From Sipunculus nudus (Eukaryota; Annelida; Sipuncula; Golfingiida; Sipunculidae): a stretch of DNA of 64,000 nucleotides. A model generated the notes under the pieces. The model was given only the letters and a program-made list of their open reading frames with translations, had not been told where the DNA came from and did no database searches. Shown one piece after another: positions 1 through 12,802 of this stretch. Position 1 is the stretch's first letter; each line of letters starts with the position of its first letter. The translations under genes were made by a program, and so were the position numbers. The DNA lies in assembly GCA_026874595.1 (NCBI GenBank), contig CM049307.1:3495579-3559578 (forward strand), given 5' to 3'.

Positions 1-1326
1 GCTGTGTTTATGTTAACGCCTGCAATTGTGCCACTGTTTTTAACACCTGTGTACAAGAGTAAGCCAACTATTCCATGGCAATATTTTGGCAAGTACCAAT
101 TTATTTCAAAGAGGAGACAGTATTTATAGTGTTCATTCAACATGCTTTACAGGTGATTAGACCTCTTAATTAAACAAGGGACCTATGGGTCACGACGCTC
201 AGCTGTTATATATGATAAAAAAATATTATTTAGAAATGAGGCACATGCTGGTTTTGTGTGGTAATAAATATAAGCTGTATTATGAGTTGTTGTTGTTTAG
301 CATATGTATGATTTTGATAGTACCTTTGGAGACAGGGAAGAGGATTGATTTCATTTATTTTATTAACAATTGGAGTACTATTGTCACACAGATTTTGACT
401 TGGCCATATAACTTATAAGCAGAACATATAATATAAGAGTTTAACTATTTTTTTAAAAAATTACAAATATTGTCCCAAATATAATTTTTATTAAAAATAA
501 TAAGAGAATCATATGATTCTTTAAAATGAAATATAACTGATATGATTATTAAAATAATATTAAAGAATATATTCATGAATGCATTCATGAATACATTTTG
601 AAAGTATTTGCACAAGTATTCATATACTTTCATTTTTACCTGAATTCCCATTCTTTATGCAAGAAATTTTATAATGGAGTACATAATCATATTTGTATTT
701 AAATACAATTACAAAGTATTCGCACCATGTCTGGTTTTTATTCAATTTTCACCAAACAATGATGTTGAGAATCCAGAATATACAAAATTCACACATTTAA
801 ATAATGATCATAAGTACCTGGTTTTATGGCTTTTATTTATATTAAAAAAATTACTGTAAAAAATTCATTTTGGACTAATTTCACATCAATGTACACACTA
901 GACACAGTAGGAATCTAGATTAATATTATCAACTGCATCTTTGTCTATCATTAATTTCCTTCATATGATCCCTAATGATTAGTAATGAATAATATGATTT
1001 ACTTCTTTATCATTAAAATTGAACTAAAAAATGCCATAGGTGACTGCATGGTGTTATTTGGAATATGTGACATTCTACCCATCGATACAAGATTCTTATA
1101 TCATCAGTAACTGCAAGTTAATTTCCTGTTATTATAAACTAACAAATTCCTTTTCTATTTTTCTTTAATTTGTTATTAAAAACCAATAAAAATTTATTAA
1201 TTTGTTGTTTATTGTTATGTTGTTGGTTAAAACTACTAGATGAGTTGGGTTGGACACCTGGATCAACTGTGGCTGGCCATAAGCTGCCTGGATTCCTGTA
1301 TGCCTCGCCTCAAGCGTGCATAATTT

Positions 1327-2665
1327 GATGAAAGGTCAACAAGGTCAACATACAGGTGACTCAAGAGGGGCTGGAGAGAGCCAAAGTCTGACAGGGTCTC
1401 ATAAAAAACATTAATAAAAGCTACAATTTTTGGCCAATTTCTTTCAGCTTTCTAAACTAAAAAGCTGAAATCCTTATGTGTGCATGATATGAAAATTATA
1501 TCAACAGTGCTCACGGGAAACAAACGTGCCATGGTCACAGTTGGGCAAAATTTAAGGTACTAATGTTATATTTATACTAATAACTAATAAAATTTGAAAA
1601 ATTCAGAACTAATTTTGGGTATTCAATTGAATCTTGATTAAATAATGTTACATCCCTGACAAAAAAATCTCCAGCAATGCCCTTGTTAAGGGAGTAAATA
1701 TATTTCTTGATTTTTTACAAAGTGCATTATGTTTGGGCCCATAACTTAAAACAATTACGCAATACTGACATCATTCTGGGATGTGCATAGAGAATGAAAA
1801 ATATGTATATTGTTTATGATTAAAGTCAGATCAGTGGTTTTGATATTAGGCAGTCTTGAAGTGTAACAATGGGTTTTTAATGGAAAAATGAAGTTTTTCA
1901 TTAATATCTCGAAGGTATTAAGTCCTAGTGACCAAATTCTTGGCATGGTAGGGGATTTTGGAGACATCTAACTGTATGCTGAATTTACGGAACTTAGAGC
2001 TGAAGCTGGGGAGCTGAGCTTTTGCAAACTGCATAACACTAGCTTGATGTAAACAATATGTTACATGGTGCTTGAAAACTTGATTAAAATCTACAGTTTT
2101 TGATCAACTGGTTTCAAATTCTTCGTGTTAACAGTTGAAATGCTGACAAAAACATGCTGTGAAAATTAAATCCACAGTACTTACAGGAAAAAAACGTGCC
2201 ATGGTCAAAGTTGGGCAAAATTTAAGGTACCAATTTTTTATTTTTATTAATATTTTAAAAAATTTAAAAGATTTTCATCTAATTTTGGGTATGCAATTTA
2301 ATTTTGATTAATTAAAGTTATATTACTGGAAAAAAGGTCCACAGCTTTAACATTTTTTGTGTTAAGTGATCAAATATCTTTCCTTATTTTTTTCAAAATG
2401 CATTATGTTTGGGCCCAGAACTTTTTTAAATTAAATAATACAGACATAATTTCTGCCATGTACATAGGAACTATATAGAGGAATATTTATGGTAAATATG
2501 AGGAAAAACAGATGAGTGGTTTTGATATTAGGCAGTCCTAAAGTGTGAAAATAGGTTTTTAATAAAAAATTGAGGTTTTTCCTTAATTTCTCAAAGGAAC
2601 GAAGTTGCAAAGACCCAGTTTTCGGCTTGGTAGGAGATCTTGGGGACATCTAACATTATGCCGAA
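1327..2665 (+). repeat. Two diverged tandem units of about 668 bp
   Basis: Landmarks recur in the same order about 667 bp apart: a 'gaaaattaaatc'-like block at 1,487 and 2,155, 'cgtgccatggtca' with 'gttgggcaaaatttaagg' at about 1,527 and 2,195, 'gttttgatattaggcagtc' at about 1,836 and 2,518, and 'gacatctaac' near 1,961 and 2,643. A third, single unit lies at about 16,744-17,265. Short minus-strand frames of 67-72 codons overlap all three units but show no recognisable domain. Confidence 0.75.
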
Positions 2666-2712
2666 TTTTGGATTCCTAGGTCTTACGGTTTCAAAACGTG
2701 CCACATCTACGG

Positions 2713-2752
2713 ACGGACGGACGGACGGACGGACAGACGGACGGACGACGGA
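2713..2752 (+). repeat. (ACGG)n microsatellite
   Basis: Tetranucleotide run with a single ACAG interruption, directly before the right-terminal hairpin of the hairpin-ended repeat. A shorter version occupies the same position at about 17,298-17,322. Confidence 0.9.
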
Positions 2753-2769
2753 CAATGGACCACGACTAT

Positions 2770-2798
2770 AGCTCAGATGACTTATAGTCAGCTGAGCT
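2770..2798 (+). other. Right-terminal hairpin of repeat copy 1
   Basis: AGCTCAGATGACT, loop TAT, AGTCAGCTGAGCT: a 13-bp stem with one mismatch. The same hairpin closes the copies at 3,878-3,906 (perfect 13-bp stem, loop TTC) and 17,341-17,369. Confidence 0.8.
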
Positions 2799-3000
2799 AA
2801 AAAGGTTTTGATATTATTAGCAAAAACATTCTATGATGTGGACTGGAATCTTCTTCTTTAATGGTGATGTGCAGTCAGGTGATTGTAGTGCCCAATCAGG
2901 AAGCAGTTGCCATGTCAGTAATTGGTACAAAACATTTCTGTGTCACAGACACACCAGGAAAGCATGCAAATAATTAATTCCAATAAAAAGTGGCCAGTAT

Positions 3001-3906
3001 GGGCCATGACGCTCAGCTGAATTTAAGGAACCTTGAACAATGTGAAACATGTAAGACTCCCAGAGTGCTCAAAATTATACATTTTGTCAACAGACTTTAA
3101 CTATAAGTAACAATGACATTATACCACATCCAGCTCCTACCATTTGTGCCCATCTGACTAATATATTGTTAAATCATGTGGCATTCACACAGTTTGCAGA
3201 ATGTAGGTCACAGTAACATCATTTCAGGTTTCAAAGAAATTTTAGCAGGAACGTACCTTCTTAGATCTTTGTCAAATTAGAAGTTTCCAGGTCCAACTGT
3301 AACCAATCATGCTCTTAATTAAATTAGAAGTTTTTAGATCCGACAATAACCAATCATGCAAATCTGTCCTATAGGGTGCTCAAATCGTGTTGCTTCATAT
3401 ATAAATATAGGACACTTTGATCCAATTTTAGGTTTCCTAGAAAATTTGCCTAGGACCTCCCTGAATGTACAGTTAAAAGATTCTAGGTCTAACACTTTAC
3501 AGATGACCTCTTCATTTGAAGGTCTTAAAAATAGAGAAGAAATGCAAAAAAATTTAAAAAATACAGATGCCACCACCGGTCTGCAGGAACTGATGAAACA
3601 CTCCATAGTGAATATGCATGCAAAGAATTATGGTGATCCATGCGTTCGTTATTCAGAAACTGGCCGGAGGTTTATTCTTGGGGGTACTTACAAGCCCCAT
3701 AGCCGAGACTGAGAATATAGGTAACACAGTCCTTAATTTAAGGTTTCACAGGAGATTTTTCTTGGACCTCAAAGGGTGTTAATTTAGAAGATTCAAGGTC
3801 CAATGGTTACAATTTGTGCCCTGTTAACAGACGACCGCATGGTCAGACGGGACAACAGACAAAAGCGCGATCGCTATAGCTCAGATGACTTTCAGTCATC
3901 TGAGCT
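3001..3906 (+). mobile_element. Hairpin-ended repeat, copy 2 (short)
   Basis: Begins GGGCCATGACGCTCAGCTGA and ends in a perfect 13-bp hairpin (3,878-3,906) after a degenerate tetranucleotide run (about 3,828-3,865). The interior has three relaxed repeats of a 'aggtttc...ttgtcaaattagaag...aaccaatcatgc' motif between about 3,225 and 3,370. A 118-codon plus-strand frame at 3,356-3,712 has no recognisable domain and I do not call it a gene. Confidence 0.5.
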
Positions 3907-4555
3907 GAAAACTGCTATATGGAGTGAATGCCAGTTTAGTAGTAACACAGAAAATTATTGTGATTTCATTTGGTAAACATATATGTAAATTATTAAGTGT
4001 ACAGTATCAAGTGAGATATCAACGATTGAACTGTGATAAATTTTCTGACTCAACTGTGTGTCAGGATTGTTGGTATATCTTTACAATCCGCAATGAAAAC
4101 AAAGAATGTTTTCCATTGGTACTAAATTTCTATAAAAGCTTCATAATTTGGCCTTACTCTGTCATTAGAATTGATGAAAACACAAGCTTGAAACCTTCTC
4201 CAGCCACTATTGAGATTATTTAATACACATGATGCTCAAAGTCTCAGTGATGAAAATCAATGCTAGACTTCAGGAACAGGATTTTTGCCAAAGCCAGGTG
4301 GATACTTGCACCTGTTATGGGAAAATTAGGCAGGCTCATGGCAAACACTGGCATATTTCTTTTGCTGAATTAATTGTGTTCCCCTGTGAAATACTGGATC
4401 TATATTAACCATGGTAACCCATATTTCTGCCTGTCAATGTGTATTTAACAGCACACTTGCTCAACCAAAAGAGTGAGTGTCACCAGACAAACTAATTTTG
4501 TGGCAAACAACTGCAGTACACTGGGCAGGTCTAGGGTGGTGGATTATGAGACACA

Positions 4556-4636
4556 AAAGGGAAGGTACTCGATTATGCAAAAAGGAAGGTACTCGATGAT
4601 GCAAAAAGGAAGGTACTCGATGATGAAAAAAGGAAG
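4556..4636 (+). repeat. 24-bp tandem repeat, three copies
   Basis: The word 'gaaggtactcgat' starts at 4,561, 4,585 and 4,609, an exact 24-bp period. The rest of 3,907-5,198 is AT-rich and I see no supportable gene in it. Confidence 0.85.
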
Positions 4637-5198
4637 ACACTGGCATGTGCTGGATCATCATGTGACACAGTGTTGTATTCATTACATATGTCACATCTGT
4701 CAGGGCTGTAGATGTACAGGTTACTGTATCATCCTTGTACCCCCATGCTGGTAAGTCTGATTTAAGAACCACTTAAACATAAACTCTCAAATGTCTTACC
4801 TCCAGATGATGCTGAAAAAAATTTTATCCAAAGCTGAAGAGAATGTTAATATTTTCAAGTTTCTTACAATGTTACATGAAACCCTAAAAGAATGATAAAT
4901 AATAAACAAAGTAATGTAAGGCAAGTGGTTGGATTTGAAACAAAACTGAAAATGAATATAAAACAAGAACGGAAACTCCTTTTTCTAAAAGAACAGACAA
5001 AATTTAAAAGAATGTAAAAAATATAAAAAACAGAGCATTTTTCAAATATAGAAAGGGAAGCTTGAGAAATAAATTAGAAATTAATCATAATAATTATTAA
5101 TTATGAAAGCATGCATGAAAAATCAAACATGAAAGATACATGGTAACTATTTTGCTTATTTTTCTGTCATGACAGTAGGGGTAGCATGTATGTGTTAC

Positions 5199-5315
5199 CG
5201 GCGGCACACTTAAGGATCTTCCCGAATTCTGACGAGCATTTCTCCAGGTCTGGTGCTGATCTACCATCACAGCCCCTTACACAAGAACTCTTTACATTTT
5301 CTTTCACACAGCAAT
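5199..5315 (-). CDS. Internal exon encoding the first half of a DB module
   Basis: On the minus strand a pyrimidine tract ending TTTTTTTCAG precedes an exon of 117 bp that ends before a GTAACA donor. The exon enters and leaves in phase 1, typical of shuffled extracellular modules, and is open throughout. Its 38 complete codons show CC-x8-C-x3-C-x10-C-x9-C and end KCAA, with the split codon beginning G. This is the layout I know for the DB module (Pfam DB), a cysteine-rich domain found with Ig and fibronectin type III domains in secreted or membrane proteins of nematodes, arthropods and molluscs. The second half (expected H-x2-CC after the Gly) is not found downstream in this window, so it should lie below position 1. 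Flanked by repeats, so introns are long. Assignment rests on cysteine spacing and splice signals. Confidence 0.7.
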
Positions 5316-5586
5316 CTGAAAAAAATACATAATCCTTGAAGCCTTTTCACTATTACTGCTTCATAATTTTCACAGACTAAATGGTCAATATATTCATTTA
5401 TTATTATTATTACAAAAAAGGGGTTCCTTGTGTCATGTTTAAGGCTATTTACTCTCTAACATGTTTTTCATTATTTTTTTTCCTACAAAAGAAGACAGAA
5501 TATTGTAAAGATCTTAATTTGATTTTTCCAGACATCCACTTTCACTGATTATGCTCAATTAGACAAAGGTAACAACTCAAGTTTGA

Positions 5587-5790
5587 GGGGTACGATGTAG
5601 CCTGATGGTTAAGGCGTCAGATTTGGGGGTGGAGGTCCCCGGTTTGAATCCCACCAGGACCTCAATGGCTTAATGCCATGAAATCTCATAACAGAACCTC
5701 AGAAATTTGATCTAATGTCTTAACAACAGGTGAGGACTTCTGGATTACTTCTAACTCGATCGGTGCATATAAAACCGGAATTCAAGAAGG
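5587..5790 (+). mobile_element. tRNA-derived SINE-like element
   Basis: A tRNA-like head has an A-box-like TAGCCTGATGG (from 5,598) and a B-box-like GGTTTGAATCC (5,641-5,651), the internal promoter parts of RNA polymerase III genes. A stem partner GAGGTCC...GGACCTC surrounds the B box. No complete cloverleaf forms, and about 130 bp of unrelated body follows ('cagaacctcagaaatttg' onward), so this is a SINE rather than a tRNA gene. The 3' boundary is approximate. Confidence 0.6.
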
Positions 5791-6014
5791 CTTAATAATA
5801 ACATGTCATCCTTTATTATATGAATACCTTCATCCTCATTCAATAGACAGTGCTACCAACAGGCCATGGACCTATCCTTTAAAAAAAGTCTGAGGCCATA
5901 AATTAAATTTTATTTTAATAAATGACTTAAAAGGAGTAAAGTGGATAAAACAGAAAAAGCATTGTCACTGAAAGGAACACAGTTTGTTATATAATCATGG
6001 GGAGCACAGCTGAA

Positions 6015-9000
6015 GAACAACATTCTGATTGTTAATACTGGCTGAGAGTTGGCCAATTGGGAAGAGCATAACGGAGTGACTGGTAACACTGGCTGAGAGC
6101 TGGCCAATAGGGAGAATCATAACAGAATGACTGGTAACACTGTCTGAGAGCTGGCCAATAGGGAGAATCATAACAGAATGACTGGTAACACTGGCTGAGA
6201 GTTGGCCAATAGGGAAGAGCATAACAGAATGACTGGTAACACTGGCTGAGAGTTGGCCAATTGGGAAGAGCATAACAGAATGACTGGTAACACTGGCTGA
6301 GAGTTGGCCAATAGGGAAGAGCATAACAGAATGACTGGTAACACAGGCTGAGAGTTGGCCAATAGGGAGAATCATAACAGAATGACTGGTAACACTGGCT
6401 GAGAGATGGCCAATAGGGAAGAGCATAACAGAATGACTAGTAACACTGGCTGAGAGTTGGCCAATAGGGAAGAGCATAACAGAATGACTGGTAACACTGG
6501 CTGAGAGTTGGCCAATTGGGAAGAGCATAACAGAATGACTGGTAACACTGGCTGAGAGTTGGCATATAGGGAAGAGCATAACAGAATGACTGGTAACACA
6601 GGCTGAGAGTTGGCCAATTGGGAAGAGCACAACAGAGTGACTTGTAACACTGGCTGACAGCTGGTCAATAGGGAGAATCATAACAGAATGACTGGTAACA
6701 CTGGCTGAGAGCTGGCCAATAGGGAGAATCATTACAGAATGACTGGTAACACTGGCTGAGAGTTGGACATTTGGGAAGAGCATAACAGAGTGACTTGTAA
6801 CACTGGCTGAGAGTTGGCCAATAGGGAAGAGCATAACAGAATGACTGGTAACACTGGCTGAGAGTTGGCCAATTGGGAAGAGCATAACCGAATGACTGGT
6901 AACACTGGCTGACAGCTGGTCAATAGGGAGAATCATAACAGAATGACTGGTAACACTGGCTGAGAGTTGGCCAATTGGGAAGAGCACAACAGAGTGACTT
7001 GTAACACTTGCTGACAGCTGGTCAATAGGGAGAATCATAATAGAATGACTGGTAACATTGGCTGAGAGCTGGCCAATAGGGAGAATCATTACAGAATGAT
7101 TGGTAACACTGGCTGAGAGCTGGCCAATAGGGAAGACCATAACAGAATGACTGGTAACACTGGCTGAGAGTTGGCCAATAGGGAAGAGCATAACAGAATG
7201 ACTAGTAACACTGGCTGAGAGTTGGCCAATAGGGAGAATCATAACAGAATGACTGGTAACACAGGCTGAGAGTTGGCCAATTGGGAAGAGCACAACAGAG
7301 TGACTTGTAACACTGGCTGACAGCTGGTCAATAGGGAGAATCATAACAGAATGACTGGTAACACTGGCTGAGAGCTGGCCAATAGGGAGAATCATTACAG
7401 AATGACTGGTAACACTGGCTGAGAGCTGGCCAATAGGGAAGACCATAACAGAATGACTGGTAACACTGGCTGAGAGTTGGCCAATTGGGAAGAGCATAAC
7501 AGAATGACTGGTAACACTGGCTGAGAGTTGGCATATAGGGAAGAGCATATCAGAATGACTGGTAACACAGGCTGAGAGTTGGCCAATTGGGAAGAGCACA
7601 ACAGAGTGACTTGTAACACTGGCTGACAGCTGGTCAATAGGGAGAATCATAACAGAATGACTGGTAACACTGGCTGAGAGCTGGCCAATAGGGAGAATCA
7701 TTACAGAATGACTGGTAACACTGGCTGAGAGTTGGCCAATAGGGAAGACCATAACAGAATGACTTGTAACACTGGCTGAGAGTTGGCCAATTGGGAAGAG
7801 CATAACTGAATGACTGGTAACACTGGCTTAGAGCTGGCCAATAGGGAAGAGCATAACAGAATGACTGGTAACACAGGCTGAGAGTTGGCCAATAGGGAGA
7901 ATCATAACAGAATGACTGGTAACACTGGCTGAGAGATGGCCAATAGGGAAGACCATAACAGAATGACTAGTAACACTGGCTGAGAGTTGGCCAATAGGGA
8001 AGAGCATAACAGAATGACTGGTAACACTGGCTGAGAGTTGGCCAATTGGGAAGAGCATAACAGAATGACTGGTAACACTGGCTGAGAGTTGGCATATAGG
8101 GAAGAGCATAACAGAATGACTGGTAACACAGGCTGAGAGTTGGCCAATTGGGAAGAGCACAACAGAGTGACTTGTAACACTGGCTGACAGCTGGTCAATA
8201 GGGAGAATCATAACAGAATGACTGGTAACACTGGCTGAGAGCTGGCCAATAGGGAGAATCATTACAGAATGACTGGTAACACTGGCTGAGAGTTGGCCGA
8301 TTGGGAAGAGCATAACAGAGTGACTTGTAACACTGGCTGAGAGTTGGCCAATAGGGAAGAGCATAACAGAATGACTGGTAACACTGGCTGAGAGTTGGCC
8401 AATTGGGAAGAGCATAACCGAATGACTGGTAACACTGGCTGACAGCTGGTCAATAGGGAGAATCATAACAGAATGACTGGTAACACTGGCTGAGAGTTGG
8501 CCAATTGGGAAGAGCACAACAGAGTGACTTGTAACACTGGCTGACAGCTGGTCAATAGGGAGAATCATAATAGAATGACTGGTAACATTGGCTGAGAGCT
8601 GGCCAATAGGGAGAATCATTACAGAATGATTGGTAACACTGGCTGAGAGCTGGCCAATAGGGAAGACCATAACAGAATGACTGGTAACACTGGCTGAGAG
8701 TTGGCCAATAGGGAAGAGCATAACAGAATGACTAGTTACACTGGCTGAGAGTTGGCCAATAGGGAGAATCATAACAGAATGACTGGTAACACAGGCTGAG
8801 AGTTGGCCAATTGGGAAGAGCACAACAGAGTGACTTGTAACACTGGCTGACAGCTGGTCAATAGGGAGAATCATAACAGAATGACTGGTAACACTGGCTG
8901 AGAGCTGGCCAATAGGGAGAATCATTACAGAATGACTGGTAACACTGGCTGAGAGCTGGCCAATAGGGAAGACCATAACAGAATGACTGGTAACACTGGC

Positions 9001-10954
9001 TGAGAGTTGGCCAATTGGGAAGAGCATAACAGAATGACTGGTAACACTGGCTGAGAGTTGGCATATAGGGAAGAGCATATCAGAATGACTGGTAACACAG
9101 GCTGAGAGTTGGCCAATTGGGAAGAGCACAACAGAGTGACTTGTAACACTGGCTGACAGCTGGTCAATAGGGAGAATCATAACAGAATGACTGGTAACAC
9201 TGGCTGAGAGCTGGCCAATAGGGAGAATCATTACAGAATGACTGGTAACACTGGCTGAGAGTTGGCCAATAGGGAAGACCATAACAGAATGACTGGTAAC
9301 ACTGGCTGAGATTTGGCCAATTGGGAAGAGCATAACCGAATGACTGGTAACACTGGCTTAGAGCTGGCCAATAGGGAAGAGCATAACAGAATGACTGGTA
9401 ACACAGGCTGAGAGTTGGCCAATTGGGAAGAGCATAACAGAGTGACTGGTAACACTGGCTGAGAGTTGGCCAATTGGGAAGAGCATAACCGAATGACTGG
9501 TAACACTGGCTGAGAGCTGGCCAATAGGGAAGAGCATAACAGAATGACTGGTAACACAGGCTGAGAGTTGGCCAATAGGGAAGAGCATAACAGAATGACT
9601 GGTAACACAGGCTGAGAGTTGGCCAATTGGGAAGAGCATAACAGAATGACTGGTAACACTGGCTGAGAGCTGGCCAATAGGGAAGAGCATAACAGAATGA
9701 CTGGTAACACTGGCTGAGAGCTGGCCAATAGGGAAGAGCATAACAGAGTGACTGGTAACACTGGCTGAGAGTTGGCCAATTGGGAAGAGCATAACCGAAT
9801 GAATGGTAACACTGGCTGAGAGCTGGCCAATAGGGAAGAGCATAACAGAATGACTGGTAACACAGGCTGAGAGTTGGCCAATTGGGAAGAGCATAACAGA
9901 ATGACTGGTAACACTGGCTGAGAGTTGGCCAATTGGGAAGAGCATAACAGAATGACTGGTAACACTGGCTGAGAGTTGGCCAATAGGGAAGAGCATAACA
10001 GAATGAATGGTAACACAGGCTGAGAGTTGGCCAATTGGGAAGAGCATAACAGAGTGACTGGTAACACTGGCTGAGAGCTGGCCAATAGGGAAGAGCATAA
10101 CAGAATGACTGGTAACACTGGCTGAGAGTTGGTCAATAGGGAGAATCATAACAGAATGACTGGTAACACTGGCTGAGAGATGGCCAATAGGGAAGAGCAT
10201 AACAGAATGACTAGTAACACTGGCTGAGAGTTGGCCAATAGGGAAGAGCATAACAGAATGACTGGTAACACTGGCTGAGAGTTGGCCAATTGGGAAGAGC
10301 ATAACAGAATGACTGGTAACACTGGCTGAGAGTTGGCATATAGGGAAGAGCATAACAGAATGACTGGTAACACAGGCTGAGAGTTGGCCAATTGGGAAGA
10401 GCACAACAGAGTAACTTGTAACACTGGCTGACAGCTGGTCAATAGGGAGAATATTAACAGAATGACTGGTAACACTGGCTGAGAGCTGGCCAATAGGGAG
10501 AATCATTACAGAATGACTGGTAACACTGGCTGAGAGTTGGCCAATAGGGAAGACCATAACAGAATGACTGGTAACACTGGCTGAGAGTTGGCCAATAGGG
10601 AAGAGCATAACAGAATGACTAGTAACACTGGCTGAGAGTTGGCCAATTGGGAAGAGCATAACAGGATGACTGGTAACACTGGCTGAGAGTTGGCCAATTG
10701 GGAAGAGCATAACAGGATGACTGGTAACACTGGCTGAGAGTTGGCCAATAGGGAAGAGCATAACAGGATGACTGGTAACACTGGCTGAGAGTTGGCCAAT
10801 AGGGAAGAGCATAACAGAATGACTGGTAACACTGGCTGAGAGTTGGCCAATTGGGAAGAGCATTACCGAATGACTGGTAACACTGGCTGAGAGCTGGCCA
10901 ATAGGGACGAGCATAACAGAATGACTGGTAACACCGGCTGAGAGCTGGCCAATA
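6015..10954 (-). repeat. 51-bp minisatellite array, about 97 units
   Basis: The unit contains 'ggctgagagttggccaat' and is exactly 51 bp, so no frame is shifted between units. On the minus strand one frame reads the 17-residue repeat SVMLFPIGQLSASVTSH and runs from 11,130 to 5,995, about 1,712 codons, broken only by two TAA codons at 9,358-9,360 and 7,828-7,830. Other frames also stay open for long stretches. Variation falls into a few recurrent unit types: ending 'aattgggaagagcat', 'aatagggagaatcat', 'aatagggaagaccat', or with 'ctgacagctggtc'. I call it a minisatellite, not a gene: there is no signal peptide, promoter or splice signal, two frames are repetitive and open, and stops are tolerated. 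Confidence 0.93.
6300..9360. repeat. Higher-order duplication, 2 x 1,530 bp (30 units each)
   Basis: The order of unit variants in about 6,300-7,830 recurs in about 7,831-9,360 with a fixed 1,530-bp shift (30 x 51). Landmarks: a TAA-creating change at 7,828 and 9,358, a 'ggcatataggg' unit at 6,561 and 8,091, 'cagaatgattgg' at 7,093 and 8,623. A partial third echo begins near 10,140 (offset 2,244 = 44 x 51). Confidence 0.9.
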
Positions 10955-12701
10955 ATAGTCAGGTGGCTTAACAGAATTATTGTTACACGCCGGATATAAT
11001 CACCAAATTTTCTATGAAGTATCTGCAGGTCAATCCTGATCATTCTGGTGGGGATGCCCACCTGAACTCTGTTTCTGGTTCTTTCAGCAGGCCCGAGTCC
11101 AAAATTACAGGATTTTACGTAAAATTTCACAAGTTTACAAAAATAAATGGAATGTTATAAACTCAACTGACTCTCAAACTCATTTTAAATTAATCGATAT
11201 ACATTATAAGGACACCATTACGAAATATCATGAACATTTATCATTGAAATTTTGAAGAAATTCATGTTAAAGTATAATTGTAGGTCACAAGAGGTCAAAA
11301 GGTCACGTCATCCATTGATGTGAAACTGTATCCGGTGAGCGTGTTAATATATGAGAAACTAAGAAATATATCATTTCAACAAAAATTAAAATTGCAAAAT
11401 GGTTAGGATTTTTAAGATTCACACCCATATAATTAAAATATATAGGGAATATACTAGTAAATATACACTTTTTTTCAGTGAAACCATCCCTTTCAAAAGC
11501 TTTATCTGACGTCGTATTGACGAAGAACCTAGGTGATTGAAACAATTTATTTAATTGTCCACACCTTTGAACAGTAATTTTCAGGGCATAAATACATCTC
11601 GATCATAAATATGGAAAATGCTATATTAAAAATTTGTCATAAAGCAATATTTGTTTACACTTACCCAAAAATAATATCTAACTGGAGAGACAAGGGCTAC
11701 AAGCAAATCCATGGACTTATTTAGTCTCATATATTGACTTATATAATACGCCAATGGGCGGTTCTTGAACATCCGTTGGGTATTATATATGTTTGGAAAA
11801 ATAACATTTCCAAGAATTTAATAAATTTGAGTAGAATTAACGATGGTAGCATTTTAGATCATGTTTCAATACGATGGAGCTTCCAGCGTTTAGTCATCTG
11901 TTGTTGTATTTTTATGGGTTGAGAGTGGATAATAGTTTGAACATATATTAAATAAATACTTCACTGATAATTTTATTTAACGACCTAATTCCTAATTTAT
12001 TATGAAATTATTTTTCTGATTATTGTACAAGGAACATACAAAATCAAAGAATTTGGTATTTATTTACACTTTATTTACATAAAAAACTAGTTCATACTAA
12101 ATGTTTTTGCACTGAAGAAAATGTTGACTACATTTACAATATTATTTATGTAGGTAAAATGAATATGCTAATGATGAATTCTGGTGACTAGACCGCATGA
12201 GTCTTAAGTTTTGTAGGTAAAACATAATATTTTCAAATGTCTTAATAGTCAGCTAACTTAACAGAAATAATCGCTACATATCGAACAAAAACACCAAATT
12301 TTGTAAGCTTCAGGTCAGTCCTGCAAGTGTCCATTCTGAAGGCTAGAGTCCACAATAGCAGGATAACAAAACATTATCATACCTTTACAACAATGAAGGG
12401 AACGCAGTAAAGACGTTTGAATCTATATTTCATTTTCATTTAATCAATAAACATATTAAGAACACCATAATATATCAAACATCTGTTGCAGTAAATATGA
12501 CCAAAACCAGTTTATAGGTAATATGTATATAGCTTCAGGTCAAAAGGTCACGTCATCCGTGTATCCTTTAATTGGCCCCGCGTTTTAAAGTTAAAATATT
12601 GGACCTCAGCTTTTAAGATTCTAACAACATTCACCTGAGGATCGGGTCGCATCCCACGAAACATTCTGTCGTGAATTTACAGTTTTGTTTTTCTTCAGTG
12701 T

Positions 12702-12704
<3 letters not shown>

Positions 12705-12752
<48 letters not shown>
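12705..12752. repeat. (TA)n microsatellite
   Basis: About 24 uninterrupted TA dinucleotides. Another short TA run is at about 15,122-15,138. Confidence 0.97.
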
Positions 12753-12754
<2 letters not shown>

Positions 12755-12802
12755 ATAGTGCATAACTGTTCAGTTGATAAAGATCATACTAGTATAGGTG
12801 TT

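Larger units (their letters stand above)
178..2798 (+). mobile_element. Hairpin-ended repeat, copy 1
   Basis: Non-coding interspersed repeat. The left end reads GGGACCTATGGGTCAC followed by GCTCAGCTG. The right end is an ACGG tetranucleotide run followed by a hairpin. The same left-to-right order is seen at 3,001-3,906 and 15,497-17,369, which is why I treat these as element ends. The inside holds two diverged copies of a unit of about 668 bp. No transposase or reverse transcriptase is visible, so it is non-autonomous. A tandem core, a subterminal ACGG run and a terminal hairpin resemble the published design of bivalve pearl and Helentron-associated elements; that family assignment is inference. 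The left boundary is less certain than the right. Confidence 0.5.

Noticed and set aside
3356-3712. 118-codon plus-strand frame
   Set aside because: It lies within a hairpin-ended repeat and overlaps an equally open minus-strand frame. No domain recognised.
4240-4310. Minus-strand candidate exon after 'ttttcccataacag' as the second half of the DB module
   Set aside because: None of its frames gives the expected H-x2-CC pattern after the glycine.
4640-4752. Cysteine-rich plus-strand stretch ending in a good GTAAGT donor
   Set aside because: No convincing acceptor, an overlapping minus-strand frame of similar length, and a 24-bp tandem repeat directly upstream.
5587-5665. Functional tRNA gene
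   Set aside because: The A- and B-box-like motifs are present, but acceptor, D and anticodon stems do not close into a cloverleaf.
5995-7803. 602-, 501- and 590-codon minus-strand frames as repeat-protein genes
   Set aside because: The 51-bp minisatellite leaves several frames open. No start context, splice signals or unique domain, and identical stops recur at the duplication period.
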